Part shown: piece after piece, positions 17,387-26,599 of the stretch
Position numbering within the stretch: position 1 is the stretch's first letter
Layout: every line of letters begins with the position of its first letter
DNA from: SMWD01 sp002729875
GTDB lineage: Bacteria; Pseudomonadota; Gammaproteobacteria; Steroidobacterales; GCA-2729495
Direction of reading: 5' to 3'
Assembly: GCA_036010905.1 (NCBI GenBank)
Contig: DASCMH010000009.1
Coordinates: 62,001-126,000, forward strand
Length of the DNA: 64,000 nucleotides
Notes under the pieces: generated by a model
Told to the model about the DNA's origin: nothing
Seen by the model: only the letters and a program-made list of their open reading frames with translations
The model's database searches: none
Program-made: the position numbers and the translations under genes

Positions 17387-19756
17387 CTAAAAGCCATAAT
17401 TTGCAGTCAGATACCACTGCCGGCCGCGATCGTACAAACCTTCGTATGACTGAAACGCATCACCGATGATACCGGTGATCAGGTAGTTCTCATCCGTCAG
17501 GTTTGAGACGCCGGCAATGACGGAGATATTCTCGTCACCGTTTCGCCATGCGACATTGGCATTCAGCAGGTGATAATCATCCTGATGGATCTGCACAGTA
17601 TTAAAGGCATCGTTATCAAATTCCGAACGATAAGACCATTCGAGTCGCGGCGTAACCGTGCCGTTGCTGCCGATTACGATTTCATAGAACGTCGCCGCAC
17701 TCAGCGACCAGTCCGAAACACGATCCAGTTCGTTGCTCTCGTTGATAAAGGTGGTCGCGTAATCAATGCTGTCATACTCGGCATCGAGATAACCAATACC
17801 GGCCTCGAGAAACCATGATTCGACAGGCACGATCTGTGCCTCGAGCTCGAAGCCCTGAATGGTCGCCTCTGCGGCATTCTTGGTGATTGGCGCGACACTG
17901 GTAAAGGTCTGAACCTGCATATCCGTGTAGTCGGTGAGGAAAATCGCTGCGTTCAGACGCAACCGGTTATCAAACCCGGTGTGCTTGGCGCCGAGTTCAT
18001 AGACTTTGACGTACTCGGGTTCGAAGGTGGGGATCAGGTCGATGTCCGGCGTTCCGGGTGGTGCCGTGAAAGGCGCGACAATCGGCGGGAAAACACGCTG
18101 CGTAAAGCCGCCTGACTTAAAGCCTTCCGAATAGCTGACATACACCATCGTCTGCTCGGTGAGATCAAAAGACACATTCAGGTATGGATCCCACTCTTTG
18201 AAACCCAGTTCCTTCTCTACCATCGGCAGAATCCGTTGCCCGGCCTGCATGAACGGCGCATCGAGTTGCGGGTGGCCAGAGCCGGCGAAGTAGTTTTGAT
18301 GAATGACCTGATCCGGGGTGAATTTTTTTGTCTCATCGGTCCAGCGCAGGCCCGCCGTGATGTGCAGGCCGATGGAGGGCTCATCAAAGGTGCCCTGAGC
18401 AAACGCTGCAATGCTTTCGTTGTCAAACGCGCCACCGCTGCGGAAGCGTGATACGGTGAAATCAAGTTCGTTGACGTTATTGCCGTCTTCGGTGAAGTAA
18501 TAGAGTCCGACGATCCACTTCAACCGGTTGGAGAAAGAGTCGCCAAGCAACTGGACTTCCTGCGTGAACTGGTCCTGCTGAAGGTCGTCACCGAACTGTG
18601 AAATCCGGTGGGGTGAATGATCGCCGTCACGAGCGAACTGAGAATCGAGGTCGCGATAGGCGGAAATCGACTTTAAAGTCAGCGCATCGTTAATCTCCCA
18701 GACAATATTCAGGTTTGTGCCAAAAATATCGGTCTCCGAGAACGCCGGCGCCGTGCCGGAGTTGCGCTCTGCATTCTCGCCATAAACAAACCGGTCGTCA
18801 TAGCAGCCTGGCACAGCGAGGTTAAGGGGTGCTGGCGGAATTGCACAGGGGATTGCCGGGCCGCCGGCAGCCATGTTGGCACCAACGTTGTGTATGGTCG
18901 CCATTGGCGGCGTGTCGGGATCGATCGGCAGACCATAGTTTATGCCGATCAACGTCAACGCCGGACCGTTGACATCTTCCTGGGTATATTCGCCCGTCAG
19001 AGTAATTTCAAGTGAATCAGTTGCTTCCCACAGAAAAGAGGCCCGACCACCGATTGTATCGGCATCGCCGAGATCAATGCCGTCATCGCGTTCGACGTAT
19101 CCGTCCTGAGTCCTGGACAGCAACGTGAAGCGACCGAACAGGTTATCCGTGATCGGTAAATTTATCGAACCCTTTAGGTCGACACGGCTATCCGTGCCGT
19201 ATGTCGCCGACACGTTACCCTCGAATTCATCACGGGGTTTCCTGGTCGTAATATTGATCGCCCCACCGTTCGTGTTGCGACCGAACAATGTGCCCTGCGG
19301 CCCACGCAGGACTTCAACTCGTTCTATGTCGATCAGGTCGAGAATACCGCCGACCGACCGCGCCACATACACTTCATCGATGTACAAACCGACACCGGGC
19401 TCAGTCGTCGGCAAAAATTCTTTCTGACCGATGCCGCGAATATAAATAGCCGCCGCATTGCCGGCACCGCCGAAGCTCGGGTTGTTCTGAAAGGACAGGT
19501 TAGGTACGAACGGAGCAATCTGCCCGACATCCGTCATACCCCGATCCTCGAGTCCGTCCCCGGAAAATGCGGCGATGGAAATCGGCGTAGTCTGCAAATT
19601 CTCTTCGGTCTTACGCGCGGTCACCGTCATTTCTTCTATGCCAACACCTGTTTGCGCACCGTCATCAGCTGCAAGACTGGCAGATGCACCAAAGAACAGG
19701 GCGAGTACGACAACCCACAGTAACAAGTAGCCCGACATCAAATTCATCGTTTTCAC
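17387..19756 (-). CDS. TonB-dependent outer-membrane receptor
   Basis: Receptor of about 789 residues with signal peptide (LLLWVVVLALFFGASASLAA), TonB box-like IEEMTVTARKTEENLQTTP, plug motif VEVLRGPQGTLFGRNTNGG and a barrel ending WYLTANYGF. It belongs to the same broad receptor group as the one at 10108-12585 but is clearly not a recent duplicate of it. A GTG at 19756 or an ATG at 19747 can be the start; a purine-rich GAGGGGAAG precedes both. It is transcribed toward the molybdenum-hydroxylase operon, which suggests a role in importing the enzyme's substrate, though the substrate is unknown. Confidence 0.93.
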   Translation of the reverse strand: MKTMNLMSGYLLLWVVVLALFFGASASLAADDGAQTGVGIEEMTVTARKTEENLQTTPISIAAFSGDGLEDRGMTDVGQIAPFVPNLSFQNNPSFGGAGNAAAIYIRGIGQKEFLPTTEPGVGLYIDEVYVARSVGGILDLIDIERVEVLRGPQGTLFGRNTNGGAINITTRKPRDEFEGNVSATYGTDSRVDLKGSINLPITDNLFGRFTLLSRTQDGYVERDDGIDLGDADTIGGRASFLWEATDSLEITLTGEYTQEDVNGPALTLIGINYGLPIDPDTPPMATIHNVGANMAAGGPAIPCAIPPAPLNLAVPGCYDDRFVYGENAERNSGTAPAFSETDIFGTNLNIVWEINDALTLKSISAYRDLDSQFARDGDHSPHRISQFGDDLQQDQFTQEVQLLGDSFSNRLKWIVGLYYFTEDGNNVNELDFTVSRFRSGGAFDNESIAAFAQGTFDEPSIGLHITAGLRWTDETKKFTPDQVIHQNYFAGSGHPQLDAPFMQAGQRILPMVEKELGFKEWDPYLNVSFDLTEQTMVYVSYSEGFKSGGFTQRVFPPIVAPFTAPPGTPDIDLIPTFEPEYVKVYELGAKHTGFDNRLRLNAAIFLTDYTDMQVQTFTSVAPITKNAAEATIQGFELEAQIVPVESWFLEAGIGYLDAEYDSIDYATTFINESNELDRVSDWSLSAATFYEIVIGSNGTVTPRLEWSYRSEFDNDAFNTVQIHQDDYHLLNANVAWRNGDENISVIAGVSNLTDENYLITGIIGDAFQSYEGLYDRGRQWYLTANYGF

Positions 19757-20377
19757 TTCCGCTTCCCCTCAGGTATATATAAGCAACAGCTTGATAATTC
19801 GCGGGAGCTTAACATAGACCTGCAGTATGGCAATGGACAAAAAGAGCAACTGAATTGATAATTCTATCTTGCACAACCTCTGCAGAGAAATTGACATCAG
19901 CGCCTGTTTGTGATCACACACCTCTATTTGCACAGACTGCAACCATAACGTTGACACGGGTATCAGCGGGACGGGGTGTTTTCCCTAAGAAAGATTAATT
20001 ACCGCAGGCAAGAATTCGGAGCTTATCATTTGAAATTCAAAAAATTACAAGGCTCCTGATTGCATCACTATGTTTTTGCCGATCATAGGCAATTAGATCT
20101 AATGCAATTCAAACTGAGAGAGAATATGTAATTGCAGGAGGATATTGGCAGAAATTAATAACACCATCATCTTTGACATAAATTCATACAAACCGCAGCT
20201 TCTTTCACATAAATTTACACAAACCGTAGCTAAACCCGCAAGAAAGATAGGCTAACCTGTGTGCTGATCGCGACGGTATTTGGCCCGCTTTTGGGATTGT
20301 GGAGCCATAAACACCGCTGCAGCACCCCCAGGATTGAACCGGGACCAATAGGCAAAATACCTAAGAGGGCAAAAGCC
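19757..20377. other. Intergenic region between receptor and signalling block
   Basis: About 500-600 bp of AT-rich DNA separating divergent genes. It should contain promoters for the leftward receptor gene and the rightward kinase gene. Apart from the tandem direct repeat at 20171-20231 I see no gene, RNA or mobile-element remnant in it. Confidence 0.6.
20171..20231. repeat. Two 30-bp imperfect direct repeats, candidate regulator site
   Basis: Copies at 20171-20200 and 20202-20231 match at 26 of 30 positions and start 31 bp apart, almost exactly three helical turns, so they present the same DNA face. The shared core includes ACATAAATT and ACAAACCG. They lie upstream of the hybrid-kinase gene. 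A winged-helix response regulator such as the one encoded at 25806-26537 is a natural candidate binder; this is inference. Confidence 0.6.
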
Positions 20378-22177
20378 ATGAATGCCGAAACAGAAGGCGA
20401 GAAAACTCTCAACAGCTTAGAAGCTCTGCAGGTTCAAGTAGAATGCCAAAGTGCGGCCAGAGAACGGGCTGAAGCACTGTTGCATAGCACTAGAAAACGC
20501 CTTGATGAAGCCAACAATAAACTTGAGCATCAATTATTCATCAAAAACAATGAATTAAGCTGCGCACAAGGAGTGGGCGGGTTTGGCACCTTTACGGTGG
20601 ATTTAGAAAGAAAATTGACAACATGGTCAGAAGGCTTTTACAGGGTGCTTGAATTAGACCCGGAAAGCACACCGCCAGCTCTTGATGTGTTTATCAGCAT
20701 ACTGCATGAGGATGATAGACAAGAATTTGCCAGCTTTTATCGAAAAAAAGTCGACAACAAAACAGGCATTGGGCATGCCACCAGGTTACAACACCGAATC
20801 AGACGGAAGAGCGGCGCAATACGCTGGCTAGACAGCTTTGCTGTGATCACCTACGACCCCCACCACGGGGCTCCCATTGTATTCGGTGCCATACACGATA
20901 TCACCGAGAAAAAAATTGTGGAAGAGGCGCTGGAGGCAAGTGACCTGATGGTCACCAAACGCGTTCTCGAGTTAGAAGAAGCACAACGACTTCTCAGTAT
21001 TGCACGCGATGAAGCTGAGTCAGAGCGTAAAGAAAAAGTACGTTTTCTAGCCATGGTCAGCAAGAAATCAAGCCTCCTGTTAGATAAACTGTTAGCGTCA
21101 CTTGACTTGTTGCGTGATCCAAAGACAAATAAAACAGAATCGGCCTGCCTTGACGTTACCTTTAGCATAGCGGACAAACTGACTTGCTTGGTAACAAATG
21201 CTATTGATTGGGCAACTTTGGAGAATGAAGCCGAGATAACAATTAACGAAACATCTTTCAATATTTCTGAACTTATCGAAAACGCATGCGAGACCGCACG
21301 ACCGATAGCAAAGCGAAAAGGGTTGCGTCTTAAACACGATATTAGCTTGCCTCCCGCTGAAAATCAGGTGGTTGGTGACGTCAATAAAATTCATCAACTC
21401 CTCAACATCTTAATTATCAACGCCATCGAATACACGCACGAAGGTGAAATCACAATCTCCCTTGATAGGCTTCAAAAACTGCGCCTGACTGAGGAACAAG
21501 AAATTTTGATAAAATTGACCGTAAGTGACACGGGCCTTGGGATTGCCCCAGAGGATCAAGAGCGCATTTTCACTGAATTCATCACATTGGCACTTGATGA
21601 CGACACAAAAGATGAAGTAACCGGCTTAGGACTGTCTATTTTCAAAAAACTTGTCACAAGCATGAAAGGCCAGTTCGGTTTAGAAAGTGAGCCTGATGTC
21701 GGCTCAAAATTTTGGTGTGCTTTACCGTTGCTTCTTGATTCTCCCTCTTCAGACAGCCTGAAGAAATTGAACAATCTCGATGAAATCAAAACCAAATTGA
21801 ATCAATCACCAAGGATTCTATTGGCAGAAGACAACGCAGCCAACCAAATGGTAGCAACAAAGATGCTTGAAAGATTTGGCTGCCAAATTGATATAACCGA
21901 AAATGGTAATGATGCACTCCAGGCAATCGTAAAACAAAATTACGATCTGATTCTGATGGATGTATCTATGCCGGTGATGGATGGACTCACTGCAACCAGG
22001 CACATACGTAATCGCATAGATGCAAGATCCAAAATACCTATCGTGGGGTTCACTGGCTACGTTTTTACGGATGACATCCAGCGTTGCCTCGATGCGGGTA
22101 TGGATGAGGTCATTAGCAAACCTTTAGTTGTTGAAGAATTGCACGACGCAATCCAAGTCGCGCTTATTAAGGATTGA
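20378..22177 (+). CDS. PAS-containing hybrid histidine kinase with degenerate phospho-acceptor site
   Basis: Soluble signalling protein of about 599 residues: N-terminal coiled coil, PAS fold with PAC (ending FGAIHDITEKK), a HisKA-like helix pair, HATPase_c and a C-terminal receiver. ATP-lid motifs are present (LLNILIINAIEYT, DTGLGI, GLGLSI), and the receiver has its phospho-acceptor aspartate in LILMDVSMPVMDG. The H-box reads FLAMVSKKSS where kinases have FLANMSHELR, so lysine (codon 21062-21064) replaces the histidine. The ATG at 20378 has AGAGGG upstream; a GTG at 20261 would add 39 residues with no recognisable domain. It may work as a non-phosphorylating partner or scaffold for other kinases here. 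Confidence 0.85.
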   Translation: MNAETEGEKTLNSLEALQVQVECQSAARERAEALLHSTRKRLDEANNKLEHQLFIKNNELSCAQGVGGFGTFTVDLERKLTTWSEGFYRVLELDPESTPPALDVFISILHEDDRQEFASFYRKKVDNKTGIGHATRLQHRIRRKSGAIRWLDSFAVITYDPHHGAPIVFGAIHDITEKKIVEEALEASDLMVTKRVLELEEAQRLLSIARDEAESERKEKVRFLAMVSKKSSLLLDKLLASLDLLRDPKTNKTESACLDVTFSIADKLTCLVTNAIDWATLENEAEITINETSFNISELIENACETARPIAKRKGLRLKHDISLPPAENQVVGDVNKIHQLLNILIINAIEYTHEGEITISLDRLQKLRLTEEQEILIKLTVSDTGLGIAPEDQERIFTEFITLALDDDTKDEVTGLGLSIFKKLVTSMKGQFGLESEPDVGSKFWCALPLLLDSPSSDSLKKLNNLDEIKTKLNQSPRILLAEDNAANQMVATKMLERFGCQIDITENGNDALQAIVKQNYDLILMDVSMPVMDGLTATRHIRNRIDARSKIPIVGFTGYVFTDDIQRCLDAGMDEVISKPLVVEELHDAIQVALIKD

Positions 22178-22332
22178 ATTCAGATACGCATCAGCTTTCA
22201 GATTGAACTGCAGGCGCTTAGAGGCAGATAGCATAAAAGCCGATACTAATATCAAGCGCAGACCAGCAATCAGGATGCAAAGAGATAGCAGCATCATTCG
22301 ATCAGTAAGAACACACGGAACATGACAAAAGA

Positions 22333-23607
22333 ATGACAGCGCAAGAGCTAAGGCTAAAAAACACCTCATCCGAATCAGACAATTTCGCTGAACAACGCGA
22401 ATCCTGTAATGATCAGTCTGACCTGAATCTGGCCGACCGGTACAAAGTTCTGATTCTCGATGACTCTCCGGAAATCCGTATAGAGGTTCAGGATACGCTC
22501 GAGATGCAGGGATTCGAGACAGTCTCTTGTGGGAACGTGTCACAGGCAATTGATATTATATCCAACGACCCACTAGTAAAACTAGGCGTGATAGATATCA
22601 ATCTCCCTGGTCGCAATGGTTTGGATTTTGTGAAATTCTGTCAAACTCTTAACCCACAAGACCTTATGGCAGAATTCGTCATATTGACGGGCCATGGTGA
22701 ATTAGACGATGCAGTTGAGGCCATGCGAAATGGCATCGTAGATTTTTTGCTGAAGCCTGTCGACCCCGATGAACTCATCACGTCTGTTCATAAACTCCAA
22801 AACAGGCTGATACAGCAGCAAACCGACAAATCAAAGCGGCAGGATTCTCACATCAAGGTTGCGAGATTAAACCAGCAGGTCGCGGATAAGAACCGCATCC
22901 TAACCTCTATGGAGGAGAGACTCGAACAATTCCACATCGACTCCCTGACTAGCCTCAACCTTGCGGCAGACTACAAAGACCCCGAGACAGGGGAACATGT
23001 TGCGAGAATTGGTGCTTATTCTGAACTGATTGCCAATGGGCTGGGATGTGATTCAAAACAACTCGCATTGATAAGCCGGGCTGCACCATTACACGATATC
23101 GGGAAAATCGGCATTGCAGACTCAATTTTGCTCAAGCCAGGAAAACTTGACCCGGCAGAGGCTGAGATCATGAAAACCCACAGCCAAATCGGCTATAAGA
23201 TTACTCAGAGAAGCACCAACCCCATATTGCAATGTGCGTCCAATATCGCCCTATCGCACCATGAACGATGGGACGGATCGGGTTACCCGTATGGGTTTTC
23301 CGGCACCAGCATTCCCTTAGAGGCACGCATTACAGCAATTGCGGATGTCTACGATGCCCTTCGCTCAGCCAGACCATACAAAGAGGCCTTCGACCACGAT
23401 ATGGCGATGAAGATCATACTTGAGGGGGATGGGCGAACCGAACCCAGGCATTTTGACCCCTCATTACTTGCTTTGGTAAAAACATTGGATAACACCATAG
23501 CCAAAATATTCGAAGCTTGTCAGGAAAAACCGGTGGACGAATCCGTCAGCAGACACCCTGAGCTTGACAACTCCAAGCCGCTTCTTAAGAGCTTTCTGCA
23601 TAAATAA
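22333..23607 (+). CDS. Response regulator with HD-GYP domain
   Basis: Protein of 424 residues. A receiver occupies about residues 37-160 with D88 as phospho-acceptor (VIDINLPGRNG), followed by a coiled-coil linker and an HD-GYP domain (HDIGKIG, LSHHERWDGSGYP). HD-GYP proteins of the RpfG type degrade cyclic-di-GMP, so this regulator would lower the second messenger when phosphorylated. The HD pair, the HH pair and the GYP motif are intact, so activity is expected. It follows the degenerate hybrid kinase by about 155 bp and probably takes its phosphoryl group from the intact PAS kinase that comes next. Confidence 0.9.
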   Translation: MTAQELRLKNTSSESDNFAEQRESCNDQSDLNLADRYKVLILDDSPEIRIEVQDTLEMQGFETVSCGNVSQAIDIISNDPLVKLGVIDINLPGRNGLDFVKFCQTLNPQDLMAEFVILTGHGELDDAVEAMRNGIVDFLLKPVDPDELITSVHKLQNRLIQQQTDKSKRQDSHIKVARLNQQVADKNRILTSMEERLEQFHIDSLTSLNLAADYKDPETGEHVARIGAYSELIANGLGCDSKQLALISRAAPLHDIGKIGIADSILLKPGKLDPAEAEIMKTHSQIGYKITQRSTNPILQCASNIALSHHERWDGSGYPYGFSGTSIPLEARITAIADVYDALRSARPYKEAFDHDMAMKIILEGDGRTEPRHFDPSLLALVKTLDNTIAKIFEACQEKPVDESVSRHPELDNSKPLLKSFLHK

Positions 23608-23726
23608 AAAGCAGGCCAAACTGATGCGTTGCTAAATGTCGTATTATTAACACAATCAACACCAACCTCTTATACGGTAAGAACAAGCACACTGCACTTA
23701 TCCACCTGACCCGGAACAAATGCGCC

Positions 23727-25175
23727 ATGCACAACGACTATTTATCGGAATTATTCTCAGATGCGGATATTCCGATGTTTATGCTGGATACATCAGGCGT
23801 CATCACACACTGGAATGCGGCAATCGCAAAGTTACTGGACGTTGATTCATCTGACTTCACTGGCATACCCATTGATACCGCCCTGCATTCGATTAAAAAC
23901 ATTTCTATTCGTGAACCAATCAACGTCAGCACCTTATTACGTCTAGAGCTATCGGAACTCAATCTTTTGCACAAAGGTGAATCCGCCCGGCCTGAAAAAT
24001 TGAAGATAACCTGCCACGCCGGGCCTGATGAACAACATATTCTCTGCATCGGACACCACATCACGCAACAAGAGGAATTTAGCCAACCCCAAAAAAATCT
24101 CCAGAAACAATATCAGGAGTTCATCAAAACAACGTCCGCACCTGTTTTCGTGATCGATGAGCAGGGTACAATCATAGAATGGAATGCGGCCATGGAAGAT
24201 GCCACAGGTCACAAAGAATCCTCAGCGCAGACAAAAAATCTGATCGACCACTTCACCCGCGGCAATGAAACCATAAGACTCCGCAAGATTCTCGACCAAG
24301 CTGCACAAGGAATTTTCATGCCGTTTTTTGATTTGGTACTGCTGACTAAATCAGGTAAAAATGTAAGGCTGAAGGCAAATGTATACCCACGGTATAACCT
24401 GCAGTCTGAGTCAACAGATATTGTCTGTATCTCTCAACAACAAGCAGTTCAAAAATCCGAATCATTAAAGGCAATTCAGACAGACAAGCTGGCCACACTT
24501 GGCGAAATGGCGACGAGTGTTGCACACGAGTTAAACCAGCCCCTCAATGTGATACGTATGGCTGCAGGGAACACATTAAAACGCATGGATAAATTGCCCA
24601 TGGAGGCGAACTATCTGCGTGACAAGCTAAAGCGTATCAGTGAGCAAACAGAGCGCGCCGCCACGATTATTAACCATATGCGAATGTTTGGCAGGAACGC
24701 TGACGAAGCGCCAGCGCCGATCCAACCGAAGCTGGCTATTCATGGTGCGTTAGGTCTGATTGGCGAACAATTAAGGCTGGCAGAGATCAATGTACTAGTT
24801 GAAACGATTGACACGCCACTTTGGGTCAAAGGCCACCAGATACAACTGGAGCAGGTGCTGATCAATCTGCTTACAAATGCCCGTGACGCGATTAACTCGA
24901 ATACAACGGGTGAGAAACGTATTTTGATCAAGTTGGACGCAACCGATGATCATGCCCGCATAACCCTTGAGGATAACGGTGGAGGCATAGACACTATAGC
25001 AATTGATCGCCTGTTCGAACCCTTTTTCACTACCAAAGAAATGGGTTTGGGGACGGGTCTCGGATTGTCCGTAAGCTACGGCATCATTCAGGAAATGGGC
25101 GGTAGTATCGACGCAACAAATGTTAATAAAAGCGCTTGTTTCACGATCTTGCTGCCCTTGTTATTAATCACCTGA
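23727..25175 (+). CDS. Soluble PAS-PAS sensor histidine kinase
   Basis: Kinase of 482 residues without membrane segments. Two PAS folds (about 10-120 and 130-245; each contains an ITHWNAA or IIEWNAA strand) lead into HisKA with the histidine in SVAHELNQPLNVIR and HATPase_c with LINLLTNARDAI, DNGGGI and GTGLGLSVSYGI. The H-box type AHELNQPL is that of NtrB/DctB-like kinases. A cytoplasmic signal, ligand or redox state, sensed by PAS is likely. It lies between two response regulators, the HD-GYP protein before it and a single-domain receiver after it, and is the most likely kinase for both. Confidence 0.9.
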   Translation: MHNDYLSELFSDADIPMFMLDTSGVITHWNAAIAKLLDVDSSDFTGIPIDTALHSIKNISIREPINVSTLLRLELSELNLLHKGESARPEKLKITCHAGPDEQHILCIGHHITQQEEFSQPQKNLQKQYQEFIKTTSAPVFVIDEQGTIIEWNAAMEDATGHKESSAQTKNLIDHFTRGNETIRLRKILDQAAQGIFMPFFDLVLLTKSGKNVRLKANVYPRYNLQSESTDIVCISQQQAVQKSESLKAIQTDKLATLGEMATSVAHELNQPLNVIRMAAGNTLKRMDKLPMEANYLRDKLKRISEQTERAATIINHMRMFGRNADEAPAPIQPKLAIHGALGLIGEQLRLAEINVLVETIDTPLWVKGHQIQLEQVLINLLTNARDAINSNTTGEKRILIKLDATDDHARITLEDNGGGIDTIAIDRLFEPFFTTKEMGLGTGLGLSVSYGIIQEMGGSIDATNVNKSACFTILLPLLLIT

Positions 25176-25320
25176 TCTGAATTGGAAATTGCCTTCCGTG
25201 ATAACCGCCAGGAGCCTTATGACAGACCATAAGATACAGAAACAGGTTTGTATCCGTGGGAATCAACCGAATGCAGGCATCACACCACAACCTAAGCTTT
25301 ACTAGCGGGAGACGATCACT

Positions 25321-25707
25321 TTGCCCGGTGGACAGGAACCACAGCACACGATACTCGTCGTAGATGATGAAGAATTAATTGTGCAGGAGATAGTTGAAGC
25401 GCTTGAATTCGAAGGATTTGAGGCTATAGGGGTTGTTGACGTCGATAGCGCCCTGGCGGTGGTGTCTGATCAAGATAGTATCCGTTTGATCATTACCGAT
25501 CTGAGAATGCCCGGTAAAAGCGGGACTGATTTGATTCACTCCGTCAAAGGAATGAATAAACACGACATCAGTTTCATTGTCATCTCGGGACATATTGACC
25601 TCGCTTCAGAGAACCAGAATGAAGCGTTGAAGCACTTGAAGTGCATACTACGCAAACCCATAAATATAGATCTCTTGTTAGATCAAGTTCGAGAGACCAT
25701 GTCCTAG
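25321..25707 (+). CDS. Single-domain response regulator
   Basis: Receiver-only protein of 128 residues. The acidic pocket is DDEE, the phospho-acceptor lies in IITDLRMPGKSG, and the conserved lysine is in ILRKPIN. Receivers of this kind act as phosphorelay intermediates or by binding partners. The TTG start is supported by GGGAG at 25307-25311, nine bases upstream; no ATG lies at a suitable place. It is 145 bp downstream of the PAS kinase on the same strand. Confidence 0.85.
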   Translation: MPGGQEPQHTILVVDDEELIVQEIVEALEFEGFEAIGVVDVDSALAVVSDQDSIRLIITDLRMPGKSGTDLIHSVKGMNKHDISFIVISGHIDLASENQNEALKHLKCILRKPINIDLLLDQVRETMS

Positions 25708-25805
25708 TACTGTCTGACCTATTCAAAAAAACCATTTGAGTCGTTGGGTTGCGCAGGCTGAATTATAAATATTTCTCGTCGATGAATGACTGTGCGATTT
25801 AACAC

Positions 25806-26537
25806 CTACCGGCGCACAGCACTGGTAAACATATACCCGACACCGCGCACAGATTTGATGAAAGTCCGTGCAAATTCAGGGTCTACACTCCTCATTTTAC
25901 TACGAAGACGGCTGACCAGCCCATCGATGCCACGATCATGTCCGACCCAATCCATGCCGTACACTCGATCAAGTAAAAAATCACGCGAGAGTACCCGTCT
26001 AGGTGAACCGGAGAATGTACTAAGCAGTTTGAATTCTGCTGTTGTAAGATGGATGTTAGACCCATCTGGTGCGCTTAATTCTCGGGTATTCAAATTGAGT
26101 TCCCAGCCGTCGAATCGCACAACCTGAGACCCGACCTCCGGAACAGTATCATCAGTCGGTTGATGCATACGGCTGGTACGGCGCAACACACTTTTAACCC
26201 GGGCAAGCAGTTCCCTTGGACTAAACGGTTTGGTGACATAGTCGTCGGCACCCAACTCCAAACCGACAACTTTATCGGCTTCCCCCGACCTGCCGGTTAC
26301 GATGATGATGCCGACGTCAGACTCATCGCGGATAGATTTTGCAATGGCGAGCCCGTTTTCTCCAGGCAGCACCAGATCCAGTATAAAAAGTGCGACATCA
26401 TGCTCTAGCACCATTTTTCGCAATTCAGCCCCACTGGCTGCCCCCAGCGCCGAAAAGCCTTCTAATTCCAGTGCCTCGCAAACCTCTTCACGGATATCAT
26501 CATCATCGTCCAGCACCAGTATTTTGGAGTCATACAT
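25806..26537 (-). CDS. OmpR-family response regulator
   Basis: DNA-binding response regulator of 243 residues: receiver (LDDDDDIRE acidic pocket, D in ALFILDLVLPGENG, K in DYVTKPFSP) and a C-terminal winged helix (LTTAEFKLLSTF, RGIDGLVSRLRSKM, IKSVRGVGYMF). It lies downstream of the HAMP kinase and PhnD-like gene on the same strand, 62 bp after the kinase, so it is the natural output of that sensor. The 31-bp-spaced repeats at 20171-20231 and the outer-membrane channel gene are plausible targets. Confidence 0.93.
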   Translation of the reverse strand: MYDSKILVLDDDDDIREEVCEALELEGFSALGAASGAELRKMVLEHDVALFILDLVLPGENGLAIAKSIRDESDVGIIIVTGRSGEADKVVGLELGADDYVTKPFSPRELLARVKSVLRRTSRMHQPTDDTVPEVGSQVVRFDGWELNLNTRELSAPDGSNIHLTTAEFKLLSTFSGSPRRVLSRDFLLDRVYGMDWVGHDRGIDGLVSRLRSKMRSVDPEFARTFIKSVRGVGYMFTSAVRR

Positions 26538-26599
26538 TTTTTTCAGTTAACTTCCTTTGTATCTTCAAATAGAGGATTCAATCATCACGCAAGAGATGC

